NCBI GenBank assembly: GCA_019636555.1
Contig: JAHBXH010000001.1
Location: 3,506,928 to 3,570,927 of the forward strand
DNA: 64,000 bases
Reading direction: 5' to 3'
Source: Phycisphaeraceae bacterium
Lineage (GTDB): Bacteria; Planctomycetota; Phycisphaerae; Phycisphaerales; UBA1924
Part shown: positions 44,661-52,570 of the stretch, one piece after another
Position numbering within the stretch: the first letter of the stretch is position 1
Layout of the letters: each line of letters starts with the position of its first letter
Position numbers and translations under genes: made by a program
Notes under the pieces: model-generated
Databases searched by the model: none
Told to the model about the DNA's origin: nothing
What the model saw: the letters and a program-made list of their open reading frames with translations, nothing else

Positions 44661-45574
44661 CATTCAGCCCCGCCCACGTCGCTCTCCCACTCTTCGATCG
44701 TGCGGGGCCAGTCGTCCTTCAGCAGGCGCGAGAGCGAGCGATCCGCGAGCACTTTCCCGCCGGTCTGGCAGGTCGCACAGTAGTTGGTCTCGTTTTCCGC
44801 GTGCACAATCCGCTGCACCGGACTGCCGCAGACCGGGCACGGCTTGCCGTACTTGCCGTGCACGGCGAACTCGGGGCGGAACGCGGTGATGTCGCCGACG
44901 CCGGGGAATCGGTCTTTGAATTGCGATCGCAACCGATCGGACCACTCCGAAAGCACCCTCTTCGCGCTCGCGCAGAGACGTTCAATTTCCTCCGCGCCGA
45001 GCGCACGGGTGAGCTTCACCGGGCTGAGCCTTGCCGCGTGGAGAATCTCGTCGCTGTAGGCGTTGCCGATGCCGCTGAACGCGCGCGGATCGGTAAGGCG
45101 GCGCTTGAGCGTGCGGTTCTCCAAAAGAAGCACGCTCGCGAACTCCGCCGGCGTGCACTTCAGCACATCGATGCCGCCACGATCTTCCGCTCGAAGCGCC
45201 GCTCGCCCCTGCAGGAGATGCAGCGAAGCCCGCTTCTTCGGGCTCGCTTCTGTCAGCAAGAGCACGCCCGAATCGCCGAAATCAAAGCTGGCGAGATCGA
45301 TCCTGCCGCTCGGCCTCGCACCCGGCGCTTTCCACAGCAGCCTGCCCGCGATCATCAAATGCAACACGAGAAACAATTCGTCCGCGAGGCCCAGCACGAT
45401 CCGCTTCCCGAGACGCTCGACTGAAACAACCTCTTTCCCCTCCGCTTCCTCGATCGGCGGCTCGAATGTTCGCAGCAGGAACGGACCTTTGATCGTGATA
45501 CGCGAGAGCTCGCGACCGATCACCCGCGGCCGCAGCGCGCCGATGTACGCCTCGATGTCCGGAAGTTCGGGCAC
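44660..45574 (-). CDS. mutM: Formamidopyrimidine-DNA glycosylase family protein (MutM-like)
   Basis: Base-excision repair enzyme for oxidised purines. 304 aa with Pro1 and Glu2 nucleophile region (MPELPDIEAYIGAL), the catalytic-loop lysine region GKRIVLGLADELFLVLH, the H2TH segment (SGIGNAYSDEILHAARLSP) and a C-terminal zinc finger (CPVCGSPVQRIVHAENETNY then CATCQ). The canonical opening is MPELPEVET; here the second acidic residue is Asp and it continues IEAY, which suggests a variant branch, so I cannot separate Fpg from an Nei-like specificity by eye. It sits after the bidirectional terminator and before a lipoprotein gene on the same strand. Confidence 0.85.
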   Translation of the reverse strand: MPELPDIEAYIGALRPRVIGRELSRITIKGPFLLRTFEPPIEEAEGKEVVSVERLGKRIVLGLADELFLVLHLMIAGRLLWKAPGARPSGRIDLASFDFGDSGVLLLTEASPKKRASLHLLQGRAALRAEDRGGIDVLKCTPAEFASVLLLENRTLKRRLTDPRAFSGIGNAYSDEILHAARLSPVKLTRALGAEEIERLCASAKRVLSEWSDRLRSQFKDRFPGVGDITAFRPEFAVHGKYGKPCPVCGSPVQRIVHAENETNYCATCQTGGKVLADRSLSRLLKDDWPRTIEEWESDVGGAE

Positions 45575-45609
45575 GATCCGAGCCTACCGCGCCGCGGCAA
45601 TCCGAGTCA

Positions 45610-46788
45610 TCACTGCGTCTTCGACTCGCCCGCATTCACGAGCGCGCGATCCGCGACGATACTGACCGGGATTACCGCTTCGCTCACGCCGCCGCCCACC
45701 CGATCGCGCACGATCACCTTCAGGCTGTACGGACCCACCGTCAGCGTCCGCGGCAATTCGATCATCTGCGTGATGAAGAAATCGCGGCGCTTGTTCCGCG
45801 ACTTCTCGATCACCGTCTCTTCGGGCTTGCGCCACGCGAGCATGCTGCCGTCGGCGTTGTAGAGCCGCAGCTCCTGCGAGAGTTCGACCGACCAGCGGTC
45901 GCCGCCCGAATTCGCGCCGTCGCCCGCAAGATCGCGATACGCGTACTTCTCCACCTCGGTGTAGACGATCACGCGGTTGGATTGCCCCGCGAGAAACTGC
46001 GTTCCTTCGAACGGCTTGAACCGCCCGAACGCCTCCACCTTGCTGCACAGCTCGGCCCGTGCGATGTGAACGTTCTGAGCGCCGGAGAGTGCCTCCATGC
46101 TGCGCGCAAAGAGCTCGGCCACTCGCTGCGGATCGCCCGCCGACGCCGGATCTTTCGCGAGCGCCTCCAGCAGATCGCGCACCGAGTTGATTGCCGCCCG
46201 TTCCTTGTCCGTCAATTTATCGAGCGCGGGCAGCGAAAGCCCGTCGGTGTTGACGCCCTGTTCGCTCGCCGCCAGCATCTCGAGCATCGCGAGCGCGAGA
46301 TACCTGGGCATCGCGCTCTCCGGATCATCCGCCCTGTCGCTGATCGCCCGGCGGAGTTCCGCTGCGAGCGCCTTCACCCGATCCTGCGTCGATTGTTCCG
46401 CCTTGCGTGCTTCGGCATTCAGCGACAGGCTCGGCGCCGGCGCCTCGGCTGACGCGGCGCTCTCGGCGGGCGCCGGAGCAGCCTCGGCTTCCACGGGCTT
46501 GTTTTCCGGCAATTCCGCGTGCGCGAGCCGCGCCTGCGCCAGCCGGCGCTCGCGCTCGGCCTGCGCTTGCTTCAATTCTTCCATGTCGATCGCCGAACGC
46601 TCGATGAACTTCTGCAGCTCTTCCTGCGTCGGCTGATCGCCGCGCGCCAGCGCGTTGAGACCGGCGTTCACATCGCTCGGCTTGTTCGCCTGCGCCTTCT
46701 GTTCGCCGGATCCCGCGCAGCCGCCGATCCACGATGCCGCGGCAATTGCACCACCCGCCATCAAGACTTTGAGTTTTGCTTCGCGCAC
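45610..46788 (-). CDS. Hypothetical lipoprotein with Ala/Glu-rich helical region
   Basis: 392 aa. The signal sequence reads KVLMAGGAIAAASWIGGCAG with lipobox IGGC. A Lys/Glu/Ala-rich helical region (about residues 55-130) is followed by a mixed alpha/beta portion: LLEALAKDPASAGDPQRVAE, then QSNRVIVYTEVEKYAYRD and SLKVIVRDRVGGGVSEAVI, which resembles a beta-sandwich. I started at GTG 46788 because GGAG lies nine bases upstream; TTG 46806 is an alternative. Adjacent to mutM by 36 bp. Function unknown. Confidence 0.65.
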   Translation of the reverse strand: MREAKLKVLMAGGAIAAASWIGGCAGSGEQKAQANKPSDVNAGLNALARGDQPTQEELQKFIERSAIDMEELKQAQAERERRLAQARLAHAELPENKPVEAEAAPAPAESAASAEAPAPSLSLNAEARKAEQSTQDRVKALAAELRRAISDRADDPESAMPRYLALAMLEMLAASEQGVNTDGLSLPALDKLTDKERAAINSVRDLLEALAKDPASAGDPQRVAELFARSMEALSGAQNVHIARAELCSKVEAFGRFKPFEGTQFLAGQSNRVIVYTEVEKYAYRDLAGDGANSGGDRWSVELSQELRLYNADGSMLAWRKPEETVIEKSRNKRRDFFITQMIELPRTLTVGPYSLKVIVRDRVGGGVSEAVIPVSIVADRALVNAGESKTQ

Positions 46789-46935
46789 GCGCACACACTC
46801 CGCCAAGGCTCCGCACCGAATTCCCTCTCCCGCCCGAATGCAAAGCTCGCCGCGCTCGGCGCGCGGAGTCTCTCTTCCGGTCTACCCCCTATCGGCTGTT
46901 TCTGCGCGATCCGTCCAATAGAACGAGCAAACGAC

Positions 46936-48174
46936 TTACCCGATCAAAACCGGCTCGTTCTGCACGCAGCTCGTGATTTGCGGCCCGTTCTTGGGATCGA
47001 CATACACATTGATCTCGTTCCGCACGCCGAAGCTCGGCGTTCCCTTGCCGCAGACGCGCTCCGCCTCTTCTTTCGATAGGTAAAGCCCCGGCTCGATCGT
47101 GAAGCCGATGTCCCCGAGCATCTCGCGCGTGTCGCGCGTCTCGAAGTTGTCGAGATTCATCCCCATCCCGTGCACCATCACACCCGGGCTGAGGCTGTGC
47201 CCGGTGCGATGCTTGACAAAGGGCAGGAACCCGTCGCGCTCGAAGACCCCGCGCGCCGCTTCATCGAGTTGCCAACCCTGAACCGCCTTTCCCGATTTCC
47301 AGGATTCCTGCGCGAGCTTCACCGATGCATCGCGCGCGTTGCGCACCGAATCGAACACCCGCTTCATCCCCGGCGGCACTTCCTTCCCGACAAACCCCGT
47401 CCACGTGATGTCGGAGTACACATTCTCTTCGCCGTCGCGCTCGCCCTTCACCCGCGCCCACATGTCGATCAGCACCCAATCACCCTTGTTGATCTTTGTC
47501 GGCGTGCGCTCAATCGGTTCGTAGTGCGGGTCCGCGGCATGCCCGTTCACGCTCACGATCGGGCCGTCCGGCCACTCGAGCCCCTTTGTGGTAAACTGCG
47601 CGCGTACCCACTCCGCGACCTCGAGTTCAAAAACTTCCTTGCCGGCGCGGAGTCGCTCGGCGATGAACGCGAACGCACCGGGCATGATTTCGCCGGTGTG
47701 CTTGCTCACTGTGTCGTGCTTCTTCTTTGCCTCCGCGCCCCACCGCGCGATGGAGACCTGCACGAGGTTGGCGCTGGACACCACCTCGAGCCCCATATTG
47801 CGCACCACGTCGAGCACACCGCTGGGTACGACGTCCATCACAGGCAGCGCATCGCCCGGCGAATAGTCCATCGCGACGCGCCCGAGCATCCCGACTTCGC
47901 GCGCGAGCGTCGCGTGCAGATCCTTCCATCCCGAGTAGACCACCCGCTTCAGCGCCTTGGTGCTTTCCCCGGTCGCGAACGCGCCCTCATCGAGGCTCTG
48001 CGTGATCAGCTTCGGCTCGCCCTGCGCCGGCACGATCGCGAAGGATCGCCGCGTTACGTGGCGCTTGCCGGGAAAGAGCCGCAGGAAAATCGGATTGGTG
48101 TTGCGGAAATCGTGGAGCAGCCAGGCGTCGATCCGGCGCTCCCCCATGAATTCCTGTAGCGATCGAAGTTCCAT
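46936..48174 (-). CDS. M24-family metallopeptidase (Xaa-Pro aminopeptidase-like)
   Basis: 412 aa. N-terminal creatinase-like domain (about 1-140) then the pita-bread domain with the five metal ligands in order: Asp237 (WVLIDMW), Asp255 (VYSDITW), His326 (KHRTGHSL), Glu361 (FTIEPGLY), Glu387 (VRNEINVYV). It should be a dinuclear metal (Mn/Co) enzyme cleaving after the first residue of X-Pro peptides or a related creatinase-like reaction. Start ATG 48174 has AGGAG six bases upstream; longer starts run into the neighbouring gene region. Cytosolic; no signal peptide. Transcribed divergently from the dockerin gene. Confidence 0.88.
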   Translation of the reverse strand: MELRSLQEFMGERRIDAWLLHDFRNTNPIFLRLFPGKRHVTRRSFAIVPAQGEPKLITQSLDEGAFATGESTKALKRVVYSGWKDLHATLAREVGMLGRVAMDYSPGDALPVMDVVPSGVLDVVRNMGLEVVSSANLVQVSIARWGAEAKKKHDTVSKHTGEIMPGAFAFIAERLRAGKEVFELEVAEWVRAQFTTKGLEWPDGPIVSVNGHAADPHYEPIERTPTKINKGDWVLIDMWARVKGERDGEENVYSDITWTGFVGKEVPPGMKRVFDSVRNARDASVKLAQESWKSGKAVQGWQLDEAARGVFERDGFLPFVKHRTGHSLSPGVMVHGMGMNLDNFETRDTREMLGDIGFTIEPGLYLSKEEAERVCGKGTPSFGVRNEINVYVDPKNGPQITSCVQNEPVLIG

Positions 48175-48294
48175 CACGCGCTCCTGCGTCCGAGAACCAA
48201 TGCAATAGATTTGTGGGAAGAAGGGTCTTGCGTTTACCGTGTGTGTGCAGACAGAATAGGGGTTCCGGCCTTCGAAGCCGAAGGAGAGAGCCTG

Positions 48295-49350
48295 ATGAAG
48301 TTCAGCATCGCTTTTGGAATTGTCTGCACGAGCGCGGGTATCGCATCGGCGCAAACCATCAACCCCGACTTCGGCGGGTGCTACTCGATCCGCCAACTCG
48401 GAAGTGTTCCGGGCGTGCCCGTGCCGTACGGCGGTGTGACTTTTAAGTATGACGATCCCGACATGATGCTCATCGGAGGCGCGGCGAATCAGGACGGCGG
48501 CGCCATCTATTCGATCAGGGTGACGCGCGACGCGGAAGGGGTTATCGACGGATTCGACGGGACGGCCGAGTTGTTCGCGACGGCGCCGAACATCGATGGC
48601 GGGCTGACCTTCGGACCCGGGAACGTGCTCTTTTTCACGCGATTCAGCCAGCATGCGATCGGGCAGATCAAGCCGTTGTCAACCGGGCCCGACAAGGAAG
48701 TGTCGCTCGCCCCCTTCTTCGCGGGCTCGACGGGCAGCGTGCAGTTTGTTCCCGCCGGTTTTCCAGGCGAGGGCAGAATGAAAGCATCTTCGTACAACGC
48801 ATCGCTCTGGGCGGACCTCGCGTTCTCGGCGGACGGATCGGGAACGTACAACATCACCGGCGCGCCAACAACCATCGGGATCGGCGGCGGACCCGAAGGG
48901 TTGGTGTTTGTCCAGCCGGGCAATCCCGGATTCACCAAGCACAGCGTACTGGTGAGCGAATACAACACGGGCAAGATCGCGTGCTACGACCTCGACGCCT
49001 CTGGCGATCCGATACTTGCGACCCGGCGCGAATTGATCTCGGGGCTCACGGGCGCCGAGGGCGGCACGCGCGATCCGCGCAACGGTCACTTTCTCTTCAA
49101 TACATTCAACGGCGGCGATCGGGTGATTCTGGTGACCGGTTTCAACCTCGCGTGTCGCCCGAACATCAACGGCGACTGCTACGTGGACGACGCCGATTTC
49201 GTGCTCTTTGCGGTGATGTACAACATCCTGGACTGCGGCGATCCGTCGATGCCTGCGGGCTGTCCGGCGGACTTCAATGACGACGGACTTGTCGATGACT
49301 CTGATTTCGTGATCTTTGTGGATGCGTACAACCGGCTGATCTGCCAGTAA
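48295..49350 (+). CDS. Secreted protein with C-terminal dockerin-like calcium-loop pair ('GC-type' dockerin)
   Basis: 351 aa: signal peptide MKFSIAFGIVCTSAGIASAQ, a beta-rich body (about 25-280) including GGLTFGPGNVLFFTRFSQHA and VSEYNTGKIACYDLDASGDP, and a C-terminal pair of calcium-loop repeats: NINGDCYVDDADFVLF and DFNDDGLVDDSDFVIF, each followed by a helix ending in Tyr, with flanking Cys residues and a terminal NRLICQ. Each loop has the Dx[N/D]xDG pattern of dockerins, the docking modules of cellulosomes; the Cys-rich variant is frequent in planctomycetes where the partner is unknown. AAGGAGAG precedes the start. Likely a carbohydrate- or surface-associated protein. Confidence 0.78.
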   Translation: MKFSIAFGIVCTSAGIASAQTINPDFGGCYSIRQLGSVPGVPVPYGGVTFKYDDPDMMLIGGAANQDGGAIYSIRVTRDAEGVIDGFDGTAELFATAPNIDGGLTFGPGNVLFFTRFSQHAIGQIKPLSTGPDKEVSLAPFFAGSTGSVQFVPAGFPGEGRMKASSYNASLWADLAFSADGSGTYNITGAPTTIGIGGGPEGLVFVQPGNPGFTKHSVLVSEYNTGKIACYDLDASGDPILATRRELISGLTGAEGGTRDPRNGHFLFNTFNGGDRVILVTGFNLACRPNINGDCYVDDADFVLFAVMYNILDCGDPSMPAGCPADFNDDGLVDDSDFVIFVDAYNRLICQ

Positions 49351-49470
49351 CAAGCGCCTGAGTGTGACGAACTTTGCGGTGCGAGGCGCGTATGATTTGT
49401 CGTCGCGTCACCCCCGCGGCACCCAGAACAACTCGCAACCGGCCAGGGGGGCTTGGCCTGCAGGAAATCG

Positions 49471-49553
49471 CCAAAGGGCCAAAGACCCAAATTGCCAAAG
49501 GTGGCTCTGCCCGTCTTTGGCGCTTTGGAACTTTGGCGCTTTGGACTCTTTGG
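49471..49553 (+). repeat. Octamer-comb inverted repeat upstream of the deoxyhypusine-synthase-like gene
   Basis: Four in-phase 8-bp units of pattern CCAAANNN (mostly CCAAAGNN) occupy 49471-49502; after a 12-nt spacer, four in-phase units of CTTTGGNN follow (49515-49546) plus a fifth offset by one base (TCTTTGG 49547-49553). The arms can form an imperfect stem. It ends nine bases before the ATG of the next gene, so it occupies that gene's ribosome-binding-site region. The same layout is found inside dusB with a different unit. Confidence 0.85.
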
Positions 49554-49561
49554 AGCCCACA

Positions 49562-50743
49562 ATGGCCAAGAACACCAAATCCACCTGGACCAAAAAGCAA
49601 CTCCTCTCCCGCCCCATCGAGCACATCGATATCACCGCGTTTGATGCGCGGGTGATCATCGACAGCTACCGCGACATGGCGTATTCGAGCCGAACGCTGG
49701 CGAATGCCGCGGACATCTACTCGATGATGCTGAAGGACAAGGAGTGCGCGGTCATCCTGACCCTCGCCGGTTCGCTTGTGTCGGCAGGACTCAAGAAGGC
49801 CATTATCACGCTCCTCGAGAACAACATGGTCGATGCCATCGTCTCGACCGGCGCGAACATCGTCGATCAGGACTTCTTCGAGGGCCTGGGATTCAAGCAC
49901 TACATCGCCCCCGGCTCGCCCGAAGCGCCGCCCGTCGATGACATGACCCTCCGCAACTGGATGATCGACCGCATCTACGACACCTACATCAACGAGGACG
50001 ATCTCCGCGACTGCGACGACGCGACCTACGAGATCTTCAACCAGTTCGCCCCCGGGGCGTACAGCAGCCGCGAGTTCATCGAGGCGATGGGCAAGTACCT
50101 CGTCGAGAATCACCCGAAGAACGAATCGCTCGTCAAGACCGCCTACCAGAAGCGCGTCCCGATCTTTTGCCCCGCCTTCAGCGACTGCTCCGCGGGTTTC
50201 GGCATCGTGCTGCAGCAGACCGAAGCCATCGAGCAGGGCCGCGGCCAGGTCGCCTTCGACAGCGGCAAGGACTTCCGCGAACTGACTGACATCAAACTGG
50301 CCTGCAAGGACACCGGCCTCCTCATGCTCGGCGGCGGCGTCCCCAAGAACTTCGCCCAGGACATCGTGGTTGCCGCTGAACTGCTCAACGAGCGCAAGGG
50401 CGGCAAGGCCCGAGGCGACATCGGCATGCACAAGTACGCCATCCAGATGACCGTCGCCGACAGCCGCGACGGCGCTCTCTCCGGCTCGACCCTCCGCGAA
50501 GCCTGCTCCTGGGGCAAGGTCGATGTCGTCCACGAGCAGATGGTCTTCGGCGAGTTGTCGGCGCTCTTCCCGATCCTCGCGAGCGATGCGTATCACCGCG
50601 GCGAGTGGAAGAAGCGCAAGGCGTTCAAGTTCGCCGATCTCTACGAGAAGCAGGCCGCGGAAAGGCTGCTCACCGAGATCAAGACAAGCCGCGTGAAGAA
50701 GACGGTGGGAAAGCTCGGCATGAAGCAGACCGCCGGCCGCTAA
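49562..50743 (+). CDS. Deoxyhypusine synthase-like protein (bacterial DHS/homospermidine synthase family)
   Basis: 393 aa, NAD-dependent spermidine-cleaving transferase family. Motifs: ECAVILTLAGSLVSAGLKKA, VDAIVSTGANIVDQDFFEGL, PIFCPAFSDCSAGFG, GGGVPKNFAQDIVVAAELLN and DGALSGSTLREACSWGKVD. In archaea and eukaryotes the enzyme modifies eIF5A, but bacteria lack eIF5A; bacterial homologues are proposed to make homospermidine or other polyamines, so I do not assign a definite substrate. Start ATG 49562 follows GGAG in the terminal part of the octamer repeat. It stands alone, followed by a terminator. Confidence 0.85.
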   Translation: MAKNTKSTWTKKQLLSRPIEHIDITAFDARVIIDSYRDMAYSSRTLANAADIYSMMLKDKECAVILTLAGSLVSAGLKKAIITLLENNMVDAIVSTGANIVDQDFFEGLGFKHYIAPGSPEAPPVDDMTLRNWMIDRIYDTYINEDDLRDCDDATYEIFNQFAPGAYSSREFIEAMGKYLVENHPKNESLVKTAYQKRVPIFCPAFSDCSAGFGIVLQQTEAIEQGRGQVAFDSGKDFRELTDIKLACKDTGLLMLGGGVPKNFAQDIVVAAELLNERKGGKARGDIGMHKYAIQMTVADSRDGALSGSTLREACSWGKVDVVHEQMVFGELSALFPILASDAYHRGEWKKRKAFKFADLYEKQAAERLLTEIKTSRVKKTVGKLGMKQTAGR

Positions 50744-50818
50744 CCCCCACTCCTCCGAAACCCTCTCCCGGAGAGAGCGCGCAGGGGGTGGATTCACTCG
50801 CCATCCGATTTCGCACAA

Positions 50819-50848
50819 GCCCCGCTCGACGCGGGGCCTTTTGTCGTT
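50819..50848 (+). terminator. Rho-independent terminator after the deoxyhypusine-synthase-like gene
   Basis: GCCCCGC (50819-50825), loop TCGAC, GCGGGGC (50831-50837), then CTTTTGTCGTTT. It lies 76 bp after the stop codon. Confidence 0.85.
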
Positions 50849-50952
50849 TCGCTCGTTCAGGCCTTCGGCCTGAAATGAAACGGGTGGCGCTATCGACCGG
50901 TGGTGCGGCTACGCCGCAACCACCGGCCATTGCCGATCAGGGCTTCGCCCTG
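50846..50952. repeat. Cluster of three REP-like hairpins
   Basis: (1) TTCAGGCC-TTC-GGCCTGAA at 50856-50874, extended by an outer GTTTC/GAAAC pairing; (2) CCGGTGGT-GCGGC with GCCGC-A-ACCACCGG and loop TAC at 50897-50926; (3) CAGGGC-TTC-GCCCTG at 50938-50952. Two share the same TTC triloop and CAGG(C/G)C arms. They follow a terminator and are in non-coding DNA, as expected of palindromic intergenic repeats. Confidence 0.6.
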
Positions 50953-51180
50953 CCGTCGGGAAGTCAGCTCATCTTCTTAATCGGAAACGAATTGCAACCG
51001 CCCGCCGACTCAAGGAGCGGACGGGCGATCGATGCACTCGCGAAGCAGGCCTCCAGGCCCTGAGTGCGTCTGTGTGATCATGTTTCGGCGCTCCGAACAA
51101 ATGTTCGTTGTACCGAGCGATCTTGCGAGAAGAACGCGAGCGACCGGTTTTTGTCGGGTGGTCGGCGGGTCACCGGTGGA

Positions 51181-51795
51181 TCACCGGCGCCGGCGCGCCG
51201 CGATCATGCCTCCCATTCCGAGCAGGGCGCACGCGCCGGGCGCGGGCACGGCGTCGGTGATCACGCGGATCTGTGCTACTTCGCCGACGGCGGAGAGTGC
51301 CGCGAGATTGAACGTGATGGTGTTGGCGTTGATCGAGAAGAACGAGGGGATCGTCGTGTTGATGCCACGGAACGGATAGGTGGTCGGATACACGGTGCCG
51401 AACGAGCCGCAGGTGGCGTCGGAGTTGTCGAGCGTCAGCGGCTTGACGATGACGCCGACGATGTTGGTCGCGAAGGTGACGGTTCCCTGCGCGCTGATCA
51501 CGCCGGGAATGCCCTCGAAGTGGATGAAGTGGCTGTCGAACGTGCCGCCGAGCAACCCGGGGATCATGAACGCGCTGGTGCCTGGGTTGTTGGTCATGTC
51601 CACCGCCAGCGTGGCGAGCGTGATGTTCTGCTGTTCATCCCAGGCGTAGGCGTTGAAGCCGGTGAGCGCCAGCGGCACGCACGAAGCCGGGGGCGAGCCC
51701 AGCCAGGTGGTCTGCCCTGTCACACCGGTGATCGCGGCGTTGGCGGCGCCGCACAGACCAATCATCGCACACAATGCCGCGGTCAAGTTCTTCAT
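51181..51795 (-). CDS. Secreted protein with VPAPG...ARRRR C-terminal sorting signal (paralogue family 2, copy A)
   Basis: 204 aa, signal peptide MKNLTAALCAMIGLCGAANA then the conserved AITGVTGQTTWLGSPPASCV start. Central beta-rich domain with an AWDEQQNITLATLAVDMTNN motif and a YPTTYPFRGINT loop. The C-terminus is AVPAPGACALLGMGGMIAAR with three further Arg: a CTERM tail with VPAPG, Gly-rich helix and Arg cluster. Start has AGGAG upstream. First of three tandem minus-strand paralogues, each about 200 aa. Probable cell-surface protein; role unknown. Confidence 0.8.
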   Translation of the reverse strand: MKNLTAALCAMIGLCGAANAAITGVTGQTTWLGSPPASCVPLALTGFNAYAWDEQQNITLATLAVDMTNNPGTSAFMIPGLLGGTFDSHFIHFEGIPGVISAQGTVTFATNIVGVIVKPLTLDNSDATCGSFGTVYPTTYPFRGINTTIPSFFSINANTITFNLAALSAVGEVAQIRVITDAVPAPGACALLGMGGMIAARRRR

Positions 51796-51865
51796 GATCG
51801 ATGCTCCTAGATTTTGATTGCTGACTCTTGTTTGCTCTCAAAGGTTGATGCTCTTTGGCTCTTGG

Positions 51866-52483
51866 TCATCGACGCCGGCGTGCCGCGCCCAGCCCGCCGA
51901 GGCCGAGGAGCGCCATCGCGCCCGGCGCCGGAACGACGTGCTCGGTCAGGACGCGCAGTTCGATTAGGTCGGAGGTCGGCACGGGCGCCGCGAAGTGGAA
52001 GTGCAGAACGTTGTTGTTGATCGTGAAGATCGATGACGCGTTGAGGCCGCGGAACGGATTGCCGGTCGGATAGACGGTGCCGGGCGAGCCGAGCGGAACA
52101 TCGGTGATATCGAGCAGCAGTTGCTTGAAGATCACGCCGCGGATCTTGCCGGCGAAGGTGACCTGCCCGTTCACGATCTGCGTGGCGGTGTTGGGCTCAA
52201 AGTGGATGAAGTGGCTGTCGACCACGCCGCTGACGAGACCGGCGACGGCGCCGGGGCTTGCGCCCGGGTTGTTGACCATGTTGCAAGCGACGTTGGCGAC
52301 GAGCAGGCCTTGCTTTTCATTCCACGCGAACGCCGTGGGTCCGGTCAGGGCACCGGGCATGCAAGAAGCCGGCGGGAGCGGTAGCCAGGTGGTGGCGCCG
52401 GAGACTCCGGTGATTGCAGCGTTTGCCGCGGAAGCAAGACCTGTGAACAGCCCCAACACTGTGATGGACATTGCAAGTTTCAT
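51866..52483 (-). CDS. Secreted protein with VPAPG...ARRRR C-terminal sorting signal (paralogue family 2, copy B)
   Basis: 205 aa, signal peptide MKLAMSITVLGLFTGLASAA. It shares with copies A and C the AITGVSGATTWLPLPPASCM opening, a PTAFAWNEKQGLLVANVAC strand, the HFIHFEP and YPTGNPFRGLNASS blocks, and a VVPAPGAMALLGLGGLGAA tail ending in four Arg. The start is taken at ATG 52483 (GGGGGA upstream) because an in-frame start ten codons earlier would precede the signal peptide with unrelated residues. Function unknown. Confidence 0.8.
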   Translation of the reverse strand: MKLAMSITVLGLFTGLASAANAAITGVSGATTWLPLPPASCMPGALTGPTAFAWNEKQGLLVANVACNMVNNPGASPGAVAGLVSGVVDSHFIHFEPNTATQIVNGQVTFAGKIRGVIFKQLLLDITDVPLGSPGTVYPTGNPFRGLNASSIFTINNNVLHFHFAAPVPTSDLIELRVLTEHVVPAPGAMALLGLGGLGAARRRR

Positions 52484-52570
52484 GGGAATCCCCCTGCATG
52501 CCGGATTCAGCATCCGGATGCTTGAAAAGTGGTTCGAATGCGATGACCCGCTGAGCGGGCGAATTTGGAA

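Larger units (their letters stand above)
50744..51180. other. 437-bp gap between the deoxyhypusine-synthase-like gene and the CTERM cluster
   Basis: No convincing gene. After the terminator of the upstream gene (50819-50848), three compact hairpins cluster in 100 bp (listed separately). The rest, about 50955-51180, shows no repeat or coding signal that I can recognise. Confidence 0.55.
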
